Positions 17,294-25,854 of a DNA stretch of 64,000 nt are shown piece by piece. Within the stretch, counting starts at the first letter, position 1. The number at the start of each line of letters is the position of its first letter. The position numbers and the translations under genes are program-made. Below the pieces are notes generated by a model, which was given only the letters and a program-made list of their open reading frames with translations, had not been told where the DNA came from and did not search any database. The DNA is from Planctomycetota bacterium (GTDB taxonomy: Bacteria; Planctomycetota; PLA2; JAEUHO01), in contig JAJDEN010000008.1 of NCBI GenBank assembly GCA_029259775.1, positions 186,001 to 250,000 on the forward strand, given 5' to 3'.

Positions 17294-18424
17294 ATGTGGA
17301 TGCGCACTCGTGTGACTCGGCGGATCGCCTTCGCCGCGCTTCTCCTCTGCTGCGGCAGTGGCTCATCGGAGGCGGGCGACCCGGACCTCGCGGAGTTTCT
17401 TCTGACGCACGGGCGCACCGCGATTTCGAGGGGCGAGTACGACGACGCCCTCACGAAGTTGCACAAGGCCCGGAGCGAAGACGAGACGCTGATCGAGGCG
17501 ACGTACCTGATCGCCACCGTGCACGAGCGGAAGAAGGCCCTGGCCAAGGCCGTGGCCGAGTACCGAGCCTTCCAGCGGCTGGCGGAGGCGGCCCAGCGCG
17601 AGGGCAAGCTCAGCAAGAGCCTGGCGAAGCTGCTCTCGAAGGCGACCGGTCGCCTCAAGGCGCTCGATGCCGGGAACACGGCGATCGACCGCGCGCAGGC
17701 CGCGTTCGTGGACAAGCTCTGCCTCACGGCCCGGACCATGGCCGCGACGGATCCCAACCTGGCCATTCGTGTCCTGAAGGTCGCGCGCTTGGCGGCACCG
17801 GATCACAACGATGCACGCAACATGCTGGCGGAGATGGCGAGCGGAGCGATCCCGCTCCCGGCGGCCTTCGACCGGGTCCATGACTGGCAGGATCTCATCA
17901 AGAGCTCCCTGCTGGGGACGGGCCCGGCGTGGACCTACAAGGAGGGGCTGATCTCGGTGGCCGCCAGTGGTGGGACGCTCATCCGCCCGCCGGGGGGCTT
18001 CGATAGCGGGCGAGCCTATGCCTACAGCGTGGACCTCATCCTCATGAAGATCCCCTCCACAGAGCGGACGATGTCCGTCGGTCTGATCTTCGCCATCGCG
18101 AAGGACGAGGGCTTCGGGTTCATGCTGTTCCACGACGAGGGCAAGGACGATCGCGTCGCCTTGACATCCGTCTCACTGAAACCTCCCAAGGACCGCGTGA
18201 TGAAGGTCCTCAAGATGGCGAAGTGGGAGCCCGGCGTGCGGCATCGCCTATCGGTCCTCGTGGATGGACCGAACATCCAGCTGTTCCTCGACAACGAGTT
18301 GGCGATCAAGCACAAGGCGTCCGGCCGAGATGACCTGAGCGGCACCATCGGCATCTCGCATCAGAACGTCCACCTCGACATGAGGCAATTGCGCGTCGGG
18401 TCCATCCCGAAGGGGAGCAAGTGA
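17294..18424 (+). CDS. Exported TPR protein with jelly-roll (DUF1080/LamG-like) C-terminus
   Basis: 376 aa from ATG at 17294 behind GGAGGA. A signal peptide (RRIAFAALLLCCGSGSSEAG) is followed by TPR-like helices (ISRGEYDDALTKLHKARSED, LIATVHERKKALAKAVAEY). The C-terminal half (about 205-370) is a beta-sandwich: TYKEGLISVAASGGTLIRP, YAYSVDLILMK, HRLSVLVDGPNIQLFLDNE. Such 3-keto-disaccharide-hydrolase-like or LamG domains bind or cleave glycans, but no active site can be assigned. The stop overlaps the ATG of its downstream paralogue (TGATG), so the two form an operon. Confidence 0.78.
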   Translation: MWMRTRVTRRIAFAALLLCCGSGSSEAGDPDLAEFLLTHGRTAISRGEYDDALTKLHKARSEDETLIEATYLIATVHERKKALAKAVAEYRAFQRLAEAAQREGKLSKSLAKLLSKATGRLKALDAGNTAIDRAQAAFVDKLCLTARTMAATDPNLAIRVLKVARLAAPDHNDARNMLAEMASGAIPLPAAFDRVHDWQDLIKSSLLGTGPAWTYKEGLISVAASGGTLIRPPGGFDSGRAYAYSVDLILMKIPSTERTMSVGLIFAIAKDEGFGFMLFHDEGKDDRVALTSVSLKPPKDRVMKVLKMAKWEPGVRHRLSVLVDGPNIQLFLDNELAIKHKASGRDDLSGTIGISHQNVHLDMRQLRVGSIPKGSK

Positions 18425-19500
18425 TGCGCGTCGCCCTGACTTGTCTGCTCGTGGCGTCCATCACCCTCTCCGTCGGACGCGCCCGTGCCGATGGCGAGAA
18501 GGGGCTCGCCGCGCTGGCCCTCGCACGCAAGGCCTTCGCGGGCAAGGAGTACGCGAAGGCGCGGGACCTGGCGGTCACGGCGATGGAGGGGCTGTCCAAG
18601 GAGCCGCTGCTGCGGGAGGCCGTGCTGATTCGCGGCAAGGCGCACCTCGGTCTGGGGGAGAAGAAGAAGGGGCTCGCCTACCTCCGAGAGCTGCTTCTGC
18701 TGCTCGAGGCCAACGTGCCCCTGGACGATGCGGGCAGGCAGCTGTGGACACGCGGCCGCAAGGCGCTCGAGGCCGCGAGCCCGGACGACACGGCACTCCA
18801 CAGGAAGATGGCCAAGCAGGCGGCCAAGTTGGCCGGTATCTCAAGGAAGCTGGTCAAGAAGGATCCCAAGGCCGCCGAGCGCGCCGCCTTGTCGGCGCTT
18901 GCACTCGACCCCGTGGGCAAGAAGGGGATCGAGGCGCTCAAGGCCGCCCGAACGGCTCTTGGCGCGGCGCCACAAGAGCTTCTGGACTTCCCCGCCTTGG
19001 CCTCTTGGAGCGGCCTGACCGACAAGAACTGGCCTCGGAAGGACGGGGTGCTGACCGGCCACGTCGAGAAGACGGCCATGATGCTCAATACGCGGAAGTC
19101 GTGGTCGGGCAACTTCGACGTCTACATGGAAGCGCGCCTGGTCAAGCTCTACGGCAACAACGGACCGCCGCTCTTCTCCCTCGTCGCGCCGTTCGCAAGC
19201 AAGAGTCGCTACCTCTCCTTCGGCTACATGAGCGGGAACATCGAACTCTACGAGTGGACCGCGCTCCGGGACGGCGTGACGCACGGCCGCAAGTCGTACA
19301 AGGATCTTCCGAAGAAGCCCGACCCCAAGGACTGGAACAAGTACGAGCTACGCGTGCGCGCGGACGAGGTGATCGCCCTGGTGAACGGCGTGGAGGTGGC
19401 GCGCCAGACACGCTCCGCCGACTTCAAGGAGGGGCAGATCGCCCTCAAGGTGCAGTTCCTCGAAGTGGAGATCCGGTCCGTCACCGTCGTGGGCCGCTGA
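18424..19500 (+). CDS. Exported TPR protein with jelly-roll (DUF1080/LamG-like) C-terminus, paralogue
   Basis: 358 aa from the ATG at 18424 (a GTG one codon upstream also overlaps the previous gene). It has a signal peptide and then TPR-like repeats (LARKAFAGKEYAKARDLAVTAM, KAHLGLGEKKKGLAYL). The sandwich domain includes LTDKNWPRKDGVLTGH, NFDVYMEARLVKLYG and ELRVRADEVIALVNGVEVA, which match the DUF1080 layout better than in the first copy. The pair looks like an old tandem duplication. Function is unknown; glycan binding in the periplasm is a guess from fold. Confidence 0.78.
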   Translation: MRVALTCLLVASITLSVGRARADGEKGLAALALARKAFAGKEYAKARDLAVTAMEGLSKEPLLREAVLIRGKAHLGLGEKKKGLAYLRELLLLLEANVPLDDAGRQLWTRGRKALEAASPDDTALHRKMAKQAAKLAGISRKLVKKDPKAAERAALSALALDPVGKKGIEALKAARTALGAAPQELLDFPALASWSGLTDKNWPRKDGVLTGHVEKTAMMLNTRKSWSGNFDVYMEARLVKLYGNNGPPLFSLVAPFASKSRYLSFGYMSGNIELYEWTALRDGVTHGRKSYKDLPKKPDPKDWNKYELRVRADEVIALVNGVEVARQTRSADFKEGQIALKVQFLEVEIRSVTVVGR

Positions 19501-19509
19501 TGCGATCCT

Positions 19510-22044
19510 TCAGCGCCGTCGGCCCGGGCGCCGCTGGGCCTTCGCGTTCAGCGGATCCTCGGGCCAGGCGTGTTTCGGATAGCGCCGTCTAAGCTCGGCG
19601 CGCACGCCGGCGTAGGTATTGGCCCAGAACGACGGCATGTCGTCGGTGATCTGCTGCGGTCGCCCATTGGGCGCCAGCAGATGCATCAAGACCTTCACGC
19701 GTCCGCCCGCGACGGTCGGGGTCTCACGCAGCCCGAACACCTCCTGGATGCGCACGGCCAAGACGGGCGGTCGGCCGAGTTCGTACGTGAGCCGGACACG
19801 GCTGCCACTCGGCACCTCGATGTGCTCGGGCGCTTCCCTGTCAAGCCTCTGGAGTTGATCCCAACGCAGCAGCCCACGGAGATGATCGAGCAGGGGTGCC
19901 TTGCGCAACTCGGCGAAGGACCGCCGTCCGCGCGCGAGGTGGGGGAGCAGGGTGCGTAGGACATCGTCGTCCATGGCCGGCAGCGCGACCTCTGGGAGGG
20001 CCCCGTCGGGCCGCCACGTTCGCAGGCAGCTCACGCGCATGCGCAGCCCCGCCACGGCCGGGTCGTCCAACGCGAGGGCGGCATCGAGGTCGGCTGCGGC
20101 CGCCTCGGCGAGCGCGGTCTCGACCTCCGGTCCGCGTGCAAGCTGCACCGCGACGTCTTCGAGCACGAGGTCCTCGTAGAGCGTTCGCCGGAACCCCGCG
20201 ACCGCCTGCTGAGCCTCGTCGAAGCCCGCCGCGGCTGTGGTCCGAACGGCCGACGCGGGCAGCCACGCGCGCTCGACGGCCGATGCGGTACGAACCCAGG
20301 CCTCCGAGCGCTCACCCCGCCGCCCGCCGTCGACCTCGGCGCAGACGAACAGCTCGGCCTCGCGCACGGACGACGCGCCGTCGAGTCGGACGCCGCGCCC
20401 GCCGACCATCACGGCGCGTTCTCCGCCGGGCGTGCGGCGCCTCGCCACGCGATCGGGATACGCCGCGAGCACCGCTCGCAGCACAGCCTCGTCGGCATCG
20501 ACACCGGTCGACGCCTTTGGGGCGAAGCGAGCGAGTTGGTCGCGCGCGCGCAGCGCGAAGCGGGCGGGTCCGGGCCGCAATCGCCGCGCGCCGGCGTCGA
20601 GGCGCCCCGTCGCCTCGTAGGCTTCCAGGGCTTCCACGGCGTCCAGGACGTCCGAAGCGCCGTGCTGCTCTGCCGAAGCACGGCGGTCCATGCGCACGAA
20701 GGGCGAGCGCTCGGAGAGTGCGGCCGCGGCCAGGGCCAGCCGGCGCGGATGACCCACCTGACGCGCAGCCAGCAGCAGACGCGCGAGACGCGGATGGACG
20801 GGCACGCGTGCCATGGCTCGGCCGGTGCTGGTCAGGCGACCTTCCTCGAGCGCTCCGAGCCGGAGTAGCAGCGCCTCGGCGGCCTCCAGGGCGGCGGCGC
20901 GCGGCGCCTCGAACCAGGGGAAGTCCGCGGGCTCAGGCTCGCCCCAGGCGCGCAGCTGGAGTACGGCACCGGCGAGATCGGCGCGGCGTACCTCGGGCTC
21001 ACGGCGCGCATCCAGGCGCGCGTCCTCCGATCGACTCCAGAGGCGCAGGCAGAGCCCGGCAGCCAGGCGCCCTGCCCGCCCCGCGCGTTGATCGGCGGAC
21101 TCGCGGGAGATCCGCACGGTCTCCAGGCGCGGCAGGCCGATCGAAGGATCCGTTCGGGGCACGCGCTCGAGGCCGGCATCGACCACCGCGCGGACGCCGG
21201 GCAGGGTGAGCGAGGTCTCGGCGACGTTCGTCGCGAGGATCACGCGGCGCCGCGTGCTCTCCGCGACCACCGCATCCTGTTTCTCCGGCGGGAGCTCGCC
21301 GTGCAGCTCGACGACATCCGCGTCCAGCGAACGCGCGACCGGCTGCAGCACCCGCGCGCAGCGCTTGATCTCGCCGACGCCGGGCAAGAAGACGAGGATG
21401 TCACCTTGGGCGCGCTCGGCCGCCTCGCGGACGGCGCGCAGCACGTCGTTCTCAAGGCGGCTGTCGCCCTCGCGCGGTCGGTGCTCGATCTCGACGGGGA
21501 AGGCGCGGCCCTTGCTCTCGATGACGGGCGCGCCCCCGAGGAAGGCCGCCACACGTGACGGGTCGACCGTCGCCGACATGACGACGATGCGTAGGTCGGC
21601 GCGTACGGACGCGCGCACGCGCTGGGTCAGTGCGAGGGCCAGGTCCGCCGACAGACTGCGCTCGTGGAACTCGTCGAAGACGACCGCGCCGACGCGCTCG
21701 AGCAGGGGATCGTCCTGCAGCATGCGCAGCAGCACACCCTCCGTGACCACCAGGATGCGCGTTGCGTCCGAGGCCTTGCGATCGAAGCGCACCTGGTAGC
21801 CCACCTCGCGGCCGAGCGCACTGCCGCGCTCGGCGGCGATGCGGCGCGCCGCGGCGCGCGCCGCCACGCGCCGAGGCTCCAGCATGACGATCTGCCCCGC
21901 GACGGCGCTCTCCAGCAGGGCCGGCGGCACACGTGTGGTCTTTCCGGCCCCCGTGGGGGCTTTCAAGACGCACGCACCGTGTTCGTTCACCGCCGCGATC
22001 ACCTGCGGCAGGACGTCATCGACGGGGAGGGGCAGGGGCGGCAT
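19510..22044 (-). CDS. hrpB: ATP-dependent RNA helicase HrpB
   Basis: 844 aa, the usual length of HrpB. The DEAH/RHA-family helicase core shows APTGAGKTTRVP (Walker A, K35), VVFDEFHERSL (motif II as DEFH, residues 124-127), VMSATVDP (motif III) and ATNVAETSLTLPGVRAVVDAG (motif V). QRAGRAGRLAAG is motif VI. The HrpB C-terminal domain follows. The target RNA is not established for the family in general. It starts 11 bp downstream of the VWA gene on the same strand and is probably co-transcribed with it. Its 3' end is convergent with the paralogue pair, only 9 bp apart. Confidence 0.95.
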   Translation of the reverse strand: MPPLPLPVDDVLPQVIAAVNEHGACVLKAPTGAGKTTRVPPALLESAVAGQIVMLEPRRVAARAAARRIAAERGSALGREVGYQVRFDRKASDATRILVVTEGVLLRMLQDDPLLERVGAVVFDEFHERSLSADLALALTQRVRASVRADLRIVVMSATVDPSRVAAFLGGAPVIESKGRAFPVEIEHRPREGDSRLENDVLRAVREAAERAQGDILVFLPGVGEIKRCARVLQPVARSLDADVVELHGELPPEKQDAVVAESTRRRVILATNVAETSLTLPGVRAVVDAGLERVPRTDPSIGLPRLETVRISRESADQRAGRAGRLAAGLCLRLWSRSEDARLDARREPEVRRADLAGAVLQLRAWGEPEPADFPWFEAPRAAALEAAEALLLRLGALEEGRLTSTGRAMARVPVHPRLARLLLAARQVGHPRRLALAAAALSERSPFVRMDRRASAEQHGASDVLDAVEALEAYEATGRLDAGARRLRPGPARFALRARDQLARFAPKASTGVDADEAVLRAVLAAYPDRVARRRTPGGERAVMVGGRGVRLDGASSVREAELFVCAEVDGGRRGERSEAWVRTASAVERAWLPASAVRTTAAAGFDEAQQAVAGFRRTLYEDLVLEDVAVQLARGPEVETALAEAAAADLDAALALDDPAVAGLRMRVSCLRTWRPDGALPEVALPAMDDDVLRTLLPHLARGRRSFAELRKAPLLDHLRGLLRWDQLQRLDREAPEHIEVPSGSRVRLTYELGRPPVLAVRIQEVFGLRETPTVAGGRVKVLMHLLAPNGRPQQITDDMPSFWANTYAGVRAELRRRYPKHAWPEDPLNAKAQRRPGRRR

Positions 22045-22055
22045 CGGCGCCCCGG

Positions 22056-23753
22056 TCAGCGGGCCAGGTACTGTCCGCCGTTCTCAGCAGCGAGCCGCTC
22101 GAGGAAGCCCTTGTTGTGGCCCTTGCCGACGCCAATGGTGTGGATGGTGATGCCGCGCGTCTTGTTGAGGCGGTTCACTTCCTGCAGGATCACACCGGGG
22201 CGGACGAACTTCCCGCGCGACGGCGCGCCGTCGGTCATCAGGAAGATCGTGTCTGCCCCGCGCGTGCGGTTCTTCTTGTCGCTGGATCCACTGATCACGT
22301 TGAACGCCTGCTCGATCGCGTCGTAGATGTTGGTCTGCATGTCCGCCTGGACGTTCTTGTCGATCCAGTCGTAGGCCTTCTCCTTGTTCTTCTTCGTGGC
22401 AACGACCATCCTGCCGGTCTTGTAGACCCGCACATCCGTCGAGAAGAGCACGATGTTGAACGACGCGGCGCCTCGGTCGTCTTCATCGTGCGCGGACAGC
22501 CCGCGGATCGCGCGCTTCAGTTCGTCCCGGCACACGTCGATCTTCGCGGGCTCGTCGGCCGGGTCCTCGTCCGTGCGGCGCATCGATCCGGAGATGTCGG
22601 CCACGAAGATGATGTGCTTGCTGTCCGTCTTGATGCCGTAGAACGACGTGCCGCCGTCGTTGGCCTCGGTCCTCACGGGCATCTTCGGCGGGTCATCCAT
22701 GACGGGGCCTTCGCGCGGAATCCGCTTCCACCGCGCCAGGACATCCTCGCGGTTGGACGGCCACCACGACTGCCATGCTTCGAGGACCGCCTTCACGTCC
22801 TCGCCGACGATCGCGCCCATCGCCTGGAAGATCTGGCGCCGTACGACACCCTCTTCCTTGGCCGCGCGCGCCAGGAGCGCCTCCATCACCGCCACGTCCC
22901 GGAAGAACACGAGGCCGTCCAGCGCCGCGGTACGGAGCTGCCAAGCGTCGTTCTCGAGGAACTGGAGAAGGACCTCCTTGCCCCGGGGGGTGTTCTGCCG
23001 GCCCAGGGCCCTGAGCGCTGCCTGGACCCAGGCAGGATCGGAGGCCGTCGTGTGGTTCACCAGCACCTGCGTGACGGCGTCGCCGCGCACGTAGCCGAGC
23101 GTAGCCAGCATCTCGGCGCGTGCGGGCCCCTTGCCCTTCGTCGCCGCCTTCGTCAACTCGAGGGACGCGCGGTCGAACTCCTCGCCTTCCACGTCGCGCA
23201 GGATGCGGACCGCGCCCAGGCGCATCGTGCCCATCAGCAGGCGCTCGGCCTCCGCCGTGTCGTACTGCGTCATCAGGCGCTGGCGCGCCTTGACCATCTT
23301 GCCCGCGCGCTGGGGCGGGGCGCCCAGCCAGGCGCCTTCCTCGCTACCCAGGTTCACGCTGAACGGCGGCGGCTTCTCGCCCTTCTTCTCGTACTTCTCG
23401 ACGTGCTTGCGGATGCGGGACTCGCGTTGGCGCTCCATGCGCGCCGTCTTCTCCTGCCACTCGACCATGCCCTCGTCGTAGGCCTTCATCAGCGCGGCCG
23501 CGTGTTTGCGCTGGTCCTTGATGGCGGCGAGGAGCAGCTTCACACCGCGGCCGTCCTTGGAGCGAGCGATGGACTTGAGGAGATCCTCGCGCGTGCCGCG
23601 GCGGGTCTTGGCCGGCTTGAAGCCCTTCTTGAACGCCCCTTCGAGGCGCTTCCATTCGTCGTTCGCCGCGAAGCCGGTCCGCAGGACCGGTGCAGTCAGC
23701 AGCAGGACGGCGAGCAGGGTGCCGAGGGCGAAGTTCGTGATGCAGCGTGCCAT
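22056..23753 (-). CDS. Exported HEAT-repeat and von Willebrand factor A domain protein
   Basis: 565 aa from the ATG at 23753, with AGGAG 8 nt upstream. A signal peptide (ALGTLLAVLLLTAPVLRTGFAA) leads into a charged helical region. HEAT-like repeats follow (AEMLATLGYVRGDAVTQVLV, LRTAALDGLVFFRDVAVMEALL). Residues from about 378 form a VWA domain with a complete MIDAS: D386-x-S388-x-S390 (DISGSM), Thr474 (QTNIYDAI) and Asp508 (LMTDGAP). It should bind a divalent metal and a protein ligand in the periplasm. The helicase gene follows after 11 bp. Confidence 0.87.
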   Translation of the reverse strand: MARCITNFALGTLLAVLLLTAPVLRTGFAANDEWKRLEGAFKKGFKPAKTRRGTREDLLKSIARSKDGRGVKLLLAAIKDQRKHAAALMKAYDEGMVEWQEKTARMERQRESRIRKHVEKYEKKGEKPPPFSVNLGSEEGAWLGAPPQRAGKMVKARQRLMTQYDTAEAERLLMGTMRLGAVRILRDVEGEEFDRASLELTKAATKGKGPARAEMLATLGYVRGDAVTQVLVNHTTASDPAWVQAALRALGRQNTPRGKEVLLQFLENDAWQLRTAALDGLVFFRDVAVMEALLARAAKEEGVVRRQIFQAMGAIVGEDVKAVLEAWQSWWPSNREDVLARWKRIPREGPVMDDPPKMPVRTEANDGGTSFYGIKTDSKHIIFVADISGSMRRTDEDPADEPAKIDVCRDELKRAIRGLSAHDEDDRGAASFNIVLFSTDVRVYKTGRMVVATKKNKEKAYDWIDKNVQADMQTNIYDAIEQAFNVISGSSDKKNRTRGADTIFLMTDGAPSRGKFVRPGVILQEVNRLNKTRGITIHTIGVGKGHNKGFLERLAAENGGQYLAR

Positions 23754-23880
23754 CGCGCGGTCTCCTGGGTTCGGGGCGCAGTATCGCACGAGCGCCCAGG
23801 TGTGTGCGCGTTGCGGCAGCCAGAGGAAGGCGGCAGCGGACGTCGATGACGCTCGACGCCGGACCCGCGGGACAGGCAAC

Positions 23881-23907
23881 GGCCCGGAGCGCACCGCGCT
23901 CCGGGCC
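23881..23907 (-). terminator. Strong hairpin, likely terminator
   Basis: A perfect 12-bp stem (GGCCCGGAGCGC/GCGCTCCGGGCC) with a 3-nt loop begins 25 bp past the stop of the minus-strand gene ending at 23933. No long T-run follows, as is common in high-GC genomes. Confidence 0.65.
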
Positions 23908-23932
23908 TCGTGTTTCCGTCGGCGTCGAGCCC

Positions 23933-24571
23933 CTAGCCGAGGCCGAAGATGCCGCTCCCCAGGCCGTCCTTCGAGCTGGAACCGCGGTCGCGACGCTTGT
24001 TGGGGAGGGGCGGGACCACGATGGAGCCCGGGGGGAGCGGCGCGACGCCGGGGTGCGACCTGCGGCCCTTGTCCTTGCTGCCGGATCGGCCGTTCTTGCG
24101 ATCGTCGTAGGTGGTGGGGGCACCGGCGCCGTACTTCAGCTTGCCGTCCCGAGCGTAGATGTGGACGGTGCGGCCCTGCCACGAGGGCGTCTTGCGCAGG
24201 AACTCGGTGATCTTGTCGCGCGGCATCGTGTCGCCAGCGTCGCCCCAGACGACCACGGTGGCGACGCCACGGACCTTCTTGAGCTTCCGAAGCGCCTTCT
24301 TCGCGCTGGCGAGCGTGCTCTGGAAGCTCTTCTCGATCCTCGTCATGCGGTCCCGGTCGTGGGCACGCTGCGCCGTGCGGTAGGCCTTCTTCAGGTTGGC
24401 CAGCTTCCGCTTGGCTGCCTTGTAGCGCTTGATCGTCTTGGGGTAGAGCTCCTGGACACCGAACTGGCCCGCGATGCGGCTGGGCTGCGTGGCGTGGGCG
24501 TAGGGAGCGAGGCTGAGGGAGGCCGCCATGCTGGCGACCGCGATCGAGATGGCGATGATGAGGCGGGTCAT
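23933..24571 (-). CDS. Exported protein of unknown function with helical hairpin region
   Basis: 212 aa from the ATG at 24571. A signal peptide (LIIAISIAVASMAASLSLAPYAHA) precedes a Lys/Arg-rich coiled-coil-like segment (KRYKAAKRKLANLKKAYRTA, FQSTLASAKKALRKLKKVRG). A small alpha/beta segment follows (VATVVVWGDAGDTMPRDKITEFL, GRTVHIYARDG). The C-terminal 60 residues are disordered (Pro, Gly, Ser, Lys). I do not recognise the family. A strong hairpin follows the gene. Confidence 0.72.
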   Translation of the reverse strand: MTRLIIAISIAVASMAASLSLAPYAHATQPSRIAGQFGVQELYPKTIKRYKAAKRKLANLKKAYRTAQRAHDRDRMTRIEKSFQSTLASAKKALRKLKKVRGVATVVVWGDAGDTMPRDKITEFLRKTPSWQGRTVHIYARDGKLKYGAGAPTTYDDRKNGRSGSKDKGRRSHPGVAPLPPGSIVVPPLPNKRRDRGSSSKDGLGSGIFGLG

Positions 24572-24705
24572 GGCTGACTCCAAGTGCCGGAAAGCCCTAT
24601 CGCTTCCCGGTTCACCAGCCATGTACGGAAGGGGCGCGCGGCATCGCAGCCCCACGCCGGGCGCGGGCGGAACGGCCCCGGCCTCGATGGCCGAGGCGCG
24701 GGCGG

Positions 24706-25731
24706 TCAGTCGAGGCGCTCGAACTTCAGCTCGACGTCCTTGCCCTTCGACGTGACGTGCACGGCGAACCGGAGGACGCCGGCGGCATCGTGCAGCGGCA
24801 CCGTCGTGGCGATCGCCTGACCTCGTCCCCGCCCGCGCACGAGCTTGAGATCGATGGACTGCTCGAAGCGGCCGCTACCGCGCAGCCCTTGCAGGGTGAG
24901 CTTCCAGGTCTCGGTACGATGCGCGCCGGCGGCTGGCCCCACGAAACCCTGCCACGCCAGGCGCCACGTGCCGCGGAGCCTCGGGGCCACGCAGTTGACC
25001 TTGGGCCCGAAGACGAGCTCCCACGCGCCGTCCGCCACCTTCGAGCTGCGCAGGTCCTTGCATCCGGCGCGCCCCGTGCCCGAGCCCCGAACCGTGACGA
25101 GCCTGGATCCCTTGCGGGCGACCGGATCCTGGCGCGGCTTCACGTCGCGGCCGGGGAAGAGCTCGACGAGATCCCCGCGCTGGACGAACTGCCAGTGCCG
25201 GCCGTAGCGCTTGGCGGGCGTGCCGCGGAAGCCGTGCCACGCGATCTCGCGACAGCGCCGCTGCTCGCCCTTCGCCCGGCTGCCGTCCCAGCGGCAGTAG
25301 AAGTTGCGGGGCAGGCGCCGGGTCCACCAGAGCGAGGCGCCGGGCTTGACGGACACCCGGTCCCAGGACCCGTGCAGCCCGCTGCGCAACTCGAAGGAGA
25401 TCGTCTCGCGGGTCTGGTTGTGCATGCGCACGGCGCCGTAGGCGTAGAGCGGACTGACGAGCATGTCCTTGGCTGCGTAGCACGCGACGTGACCGCGGCC
25501 GTTGAAGTACATCCGGTTGACGCGCTGCGCGTGGAGCTTGTCGTTGTAGGGACCGACCTTGCGCCCCAGCCGGTGGCCGCCATGGCCCGGCGGTGTGTGG
25601 ATCCAGCACTCACCGGCCACGGCCGAACCGGCACGCCCCAGCTCAGGACCGAGCAGGCCGGTGGACGCCAGAAGCGTCATCAGCCCGATGGGGATGATCC
25701 GGATCGGAGCGACACGGCACCGCATGCGCAT
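24706..25731 (-). CDS. Exported Cys- and Trp-containing protein of unknown function
   Basis: 341 aa from the ATG at 25731 behind GGAGGT (a second ATG at 25725 is possible). A long, weakly hydrophobic leader (IRIIPIGLMTLLASTGLLG) suggests export. The mature protein has paired cysteines, many Trp and Arg residues and beta-strand patterning (ISFELRSGLHGSWDRVSVKPG, WKLTLQGLRGSGRFEQSIDL). It may be a surface beta protein. No family is recognised. Confidence 0.68.
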   Translation of the reverse strand: MRMRCRVAPIRIIPIGLMTLLASTGLLGPELGRAGSAVAGECWIHTPPGHGGHRLGRKVGPYNDKLHAQRVNRMYFNGRGHVACYAAKDMLVSPLYAYGAVRMHNQTRETISFELRSGLHGSWDRVSVKPGASLWWTRRLPRNFYCRWDGSRAKGEQRRCREIAWHGFRGTPAKRYGRHWQFVQRGDLVELFPGRDVKPRQDPVARKGSRLVTVRGSGTGRAGCKDLRSSKVADGAWELVFGPKVNCVAPRLRGTWRLAWQGFVGPAAGAHRTETWKLTLQGLRGSGRFEQSIDLKLVRGRGRGQAIATTVPLHDAAGVLRFAVHVTSKGKDVELKFERLD

Positions 25732-25820
25732 CCCACCTCCCTGTCATGAACGTCCACCCGTCGAGCGTAGCGTGGCCAGCCGACAGCACGGTCCGCTCGG
25801 CGGGCCATGCGCCGTGGCGC

Positions 25821-25826
25821 TACACT
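25821..25826 (+). promoter_or_regulatory. Candidate -10 element TACACT
   Basis: It lies 28 bp before the ATG of the TIR-WD40 gene and fits the TAnnnT pattern. The -35 region is not recognisable. Confidence 0.3.
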
Positions 25827-25854
25827 CCGCGATCGGACGGGTGGAGGATGCGAG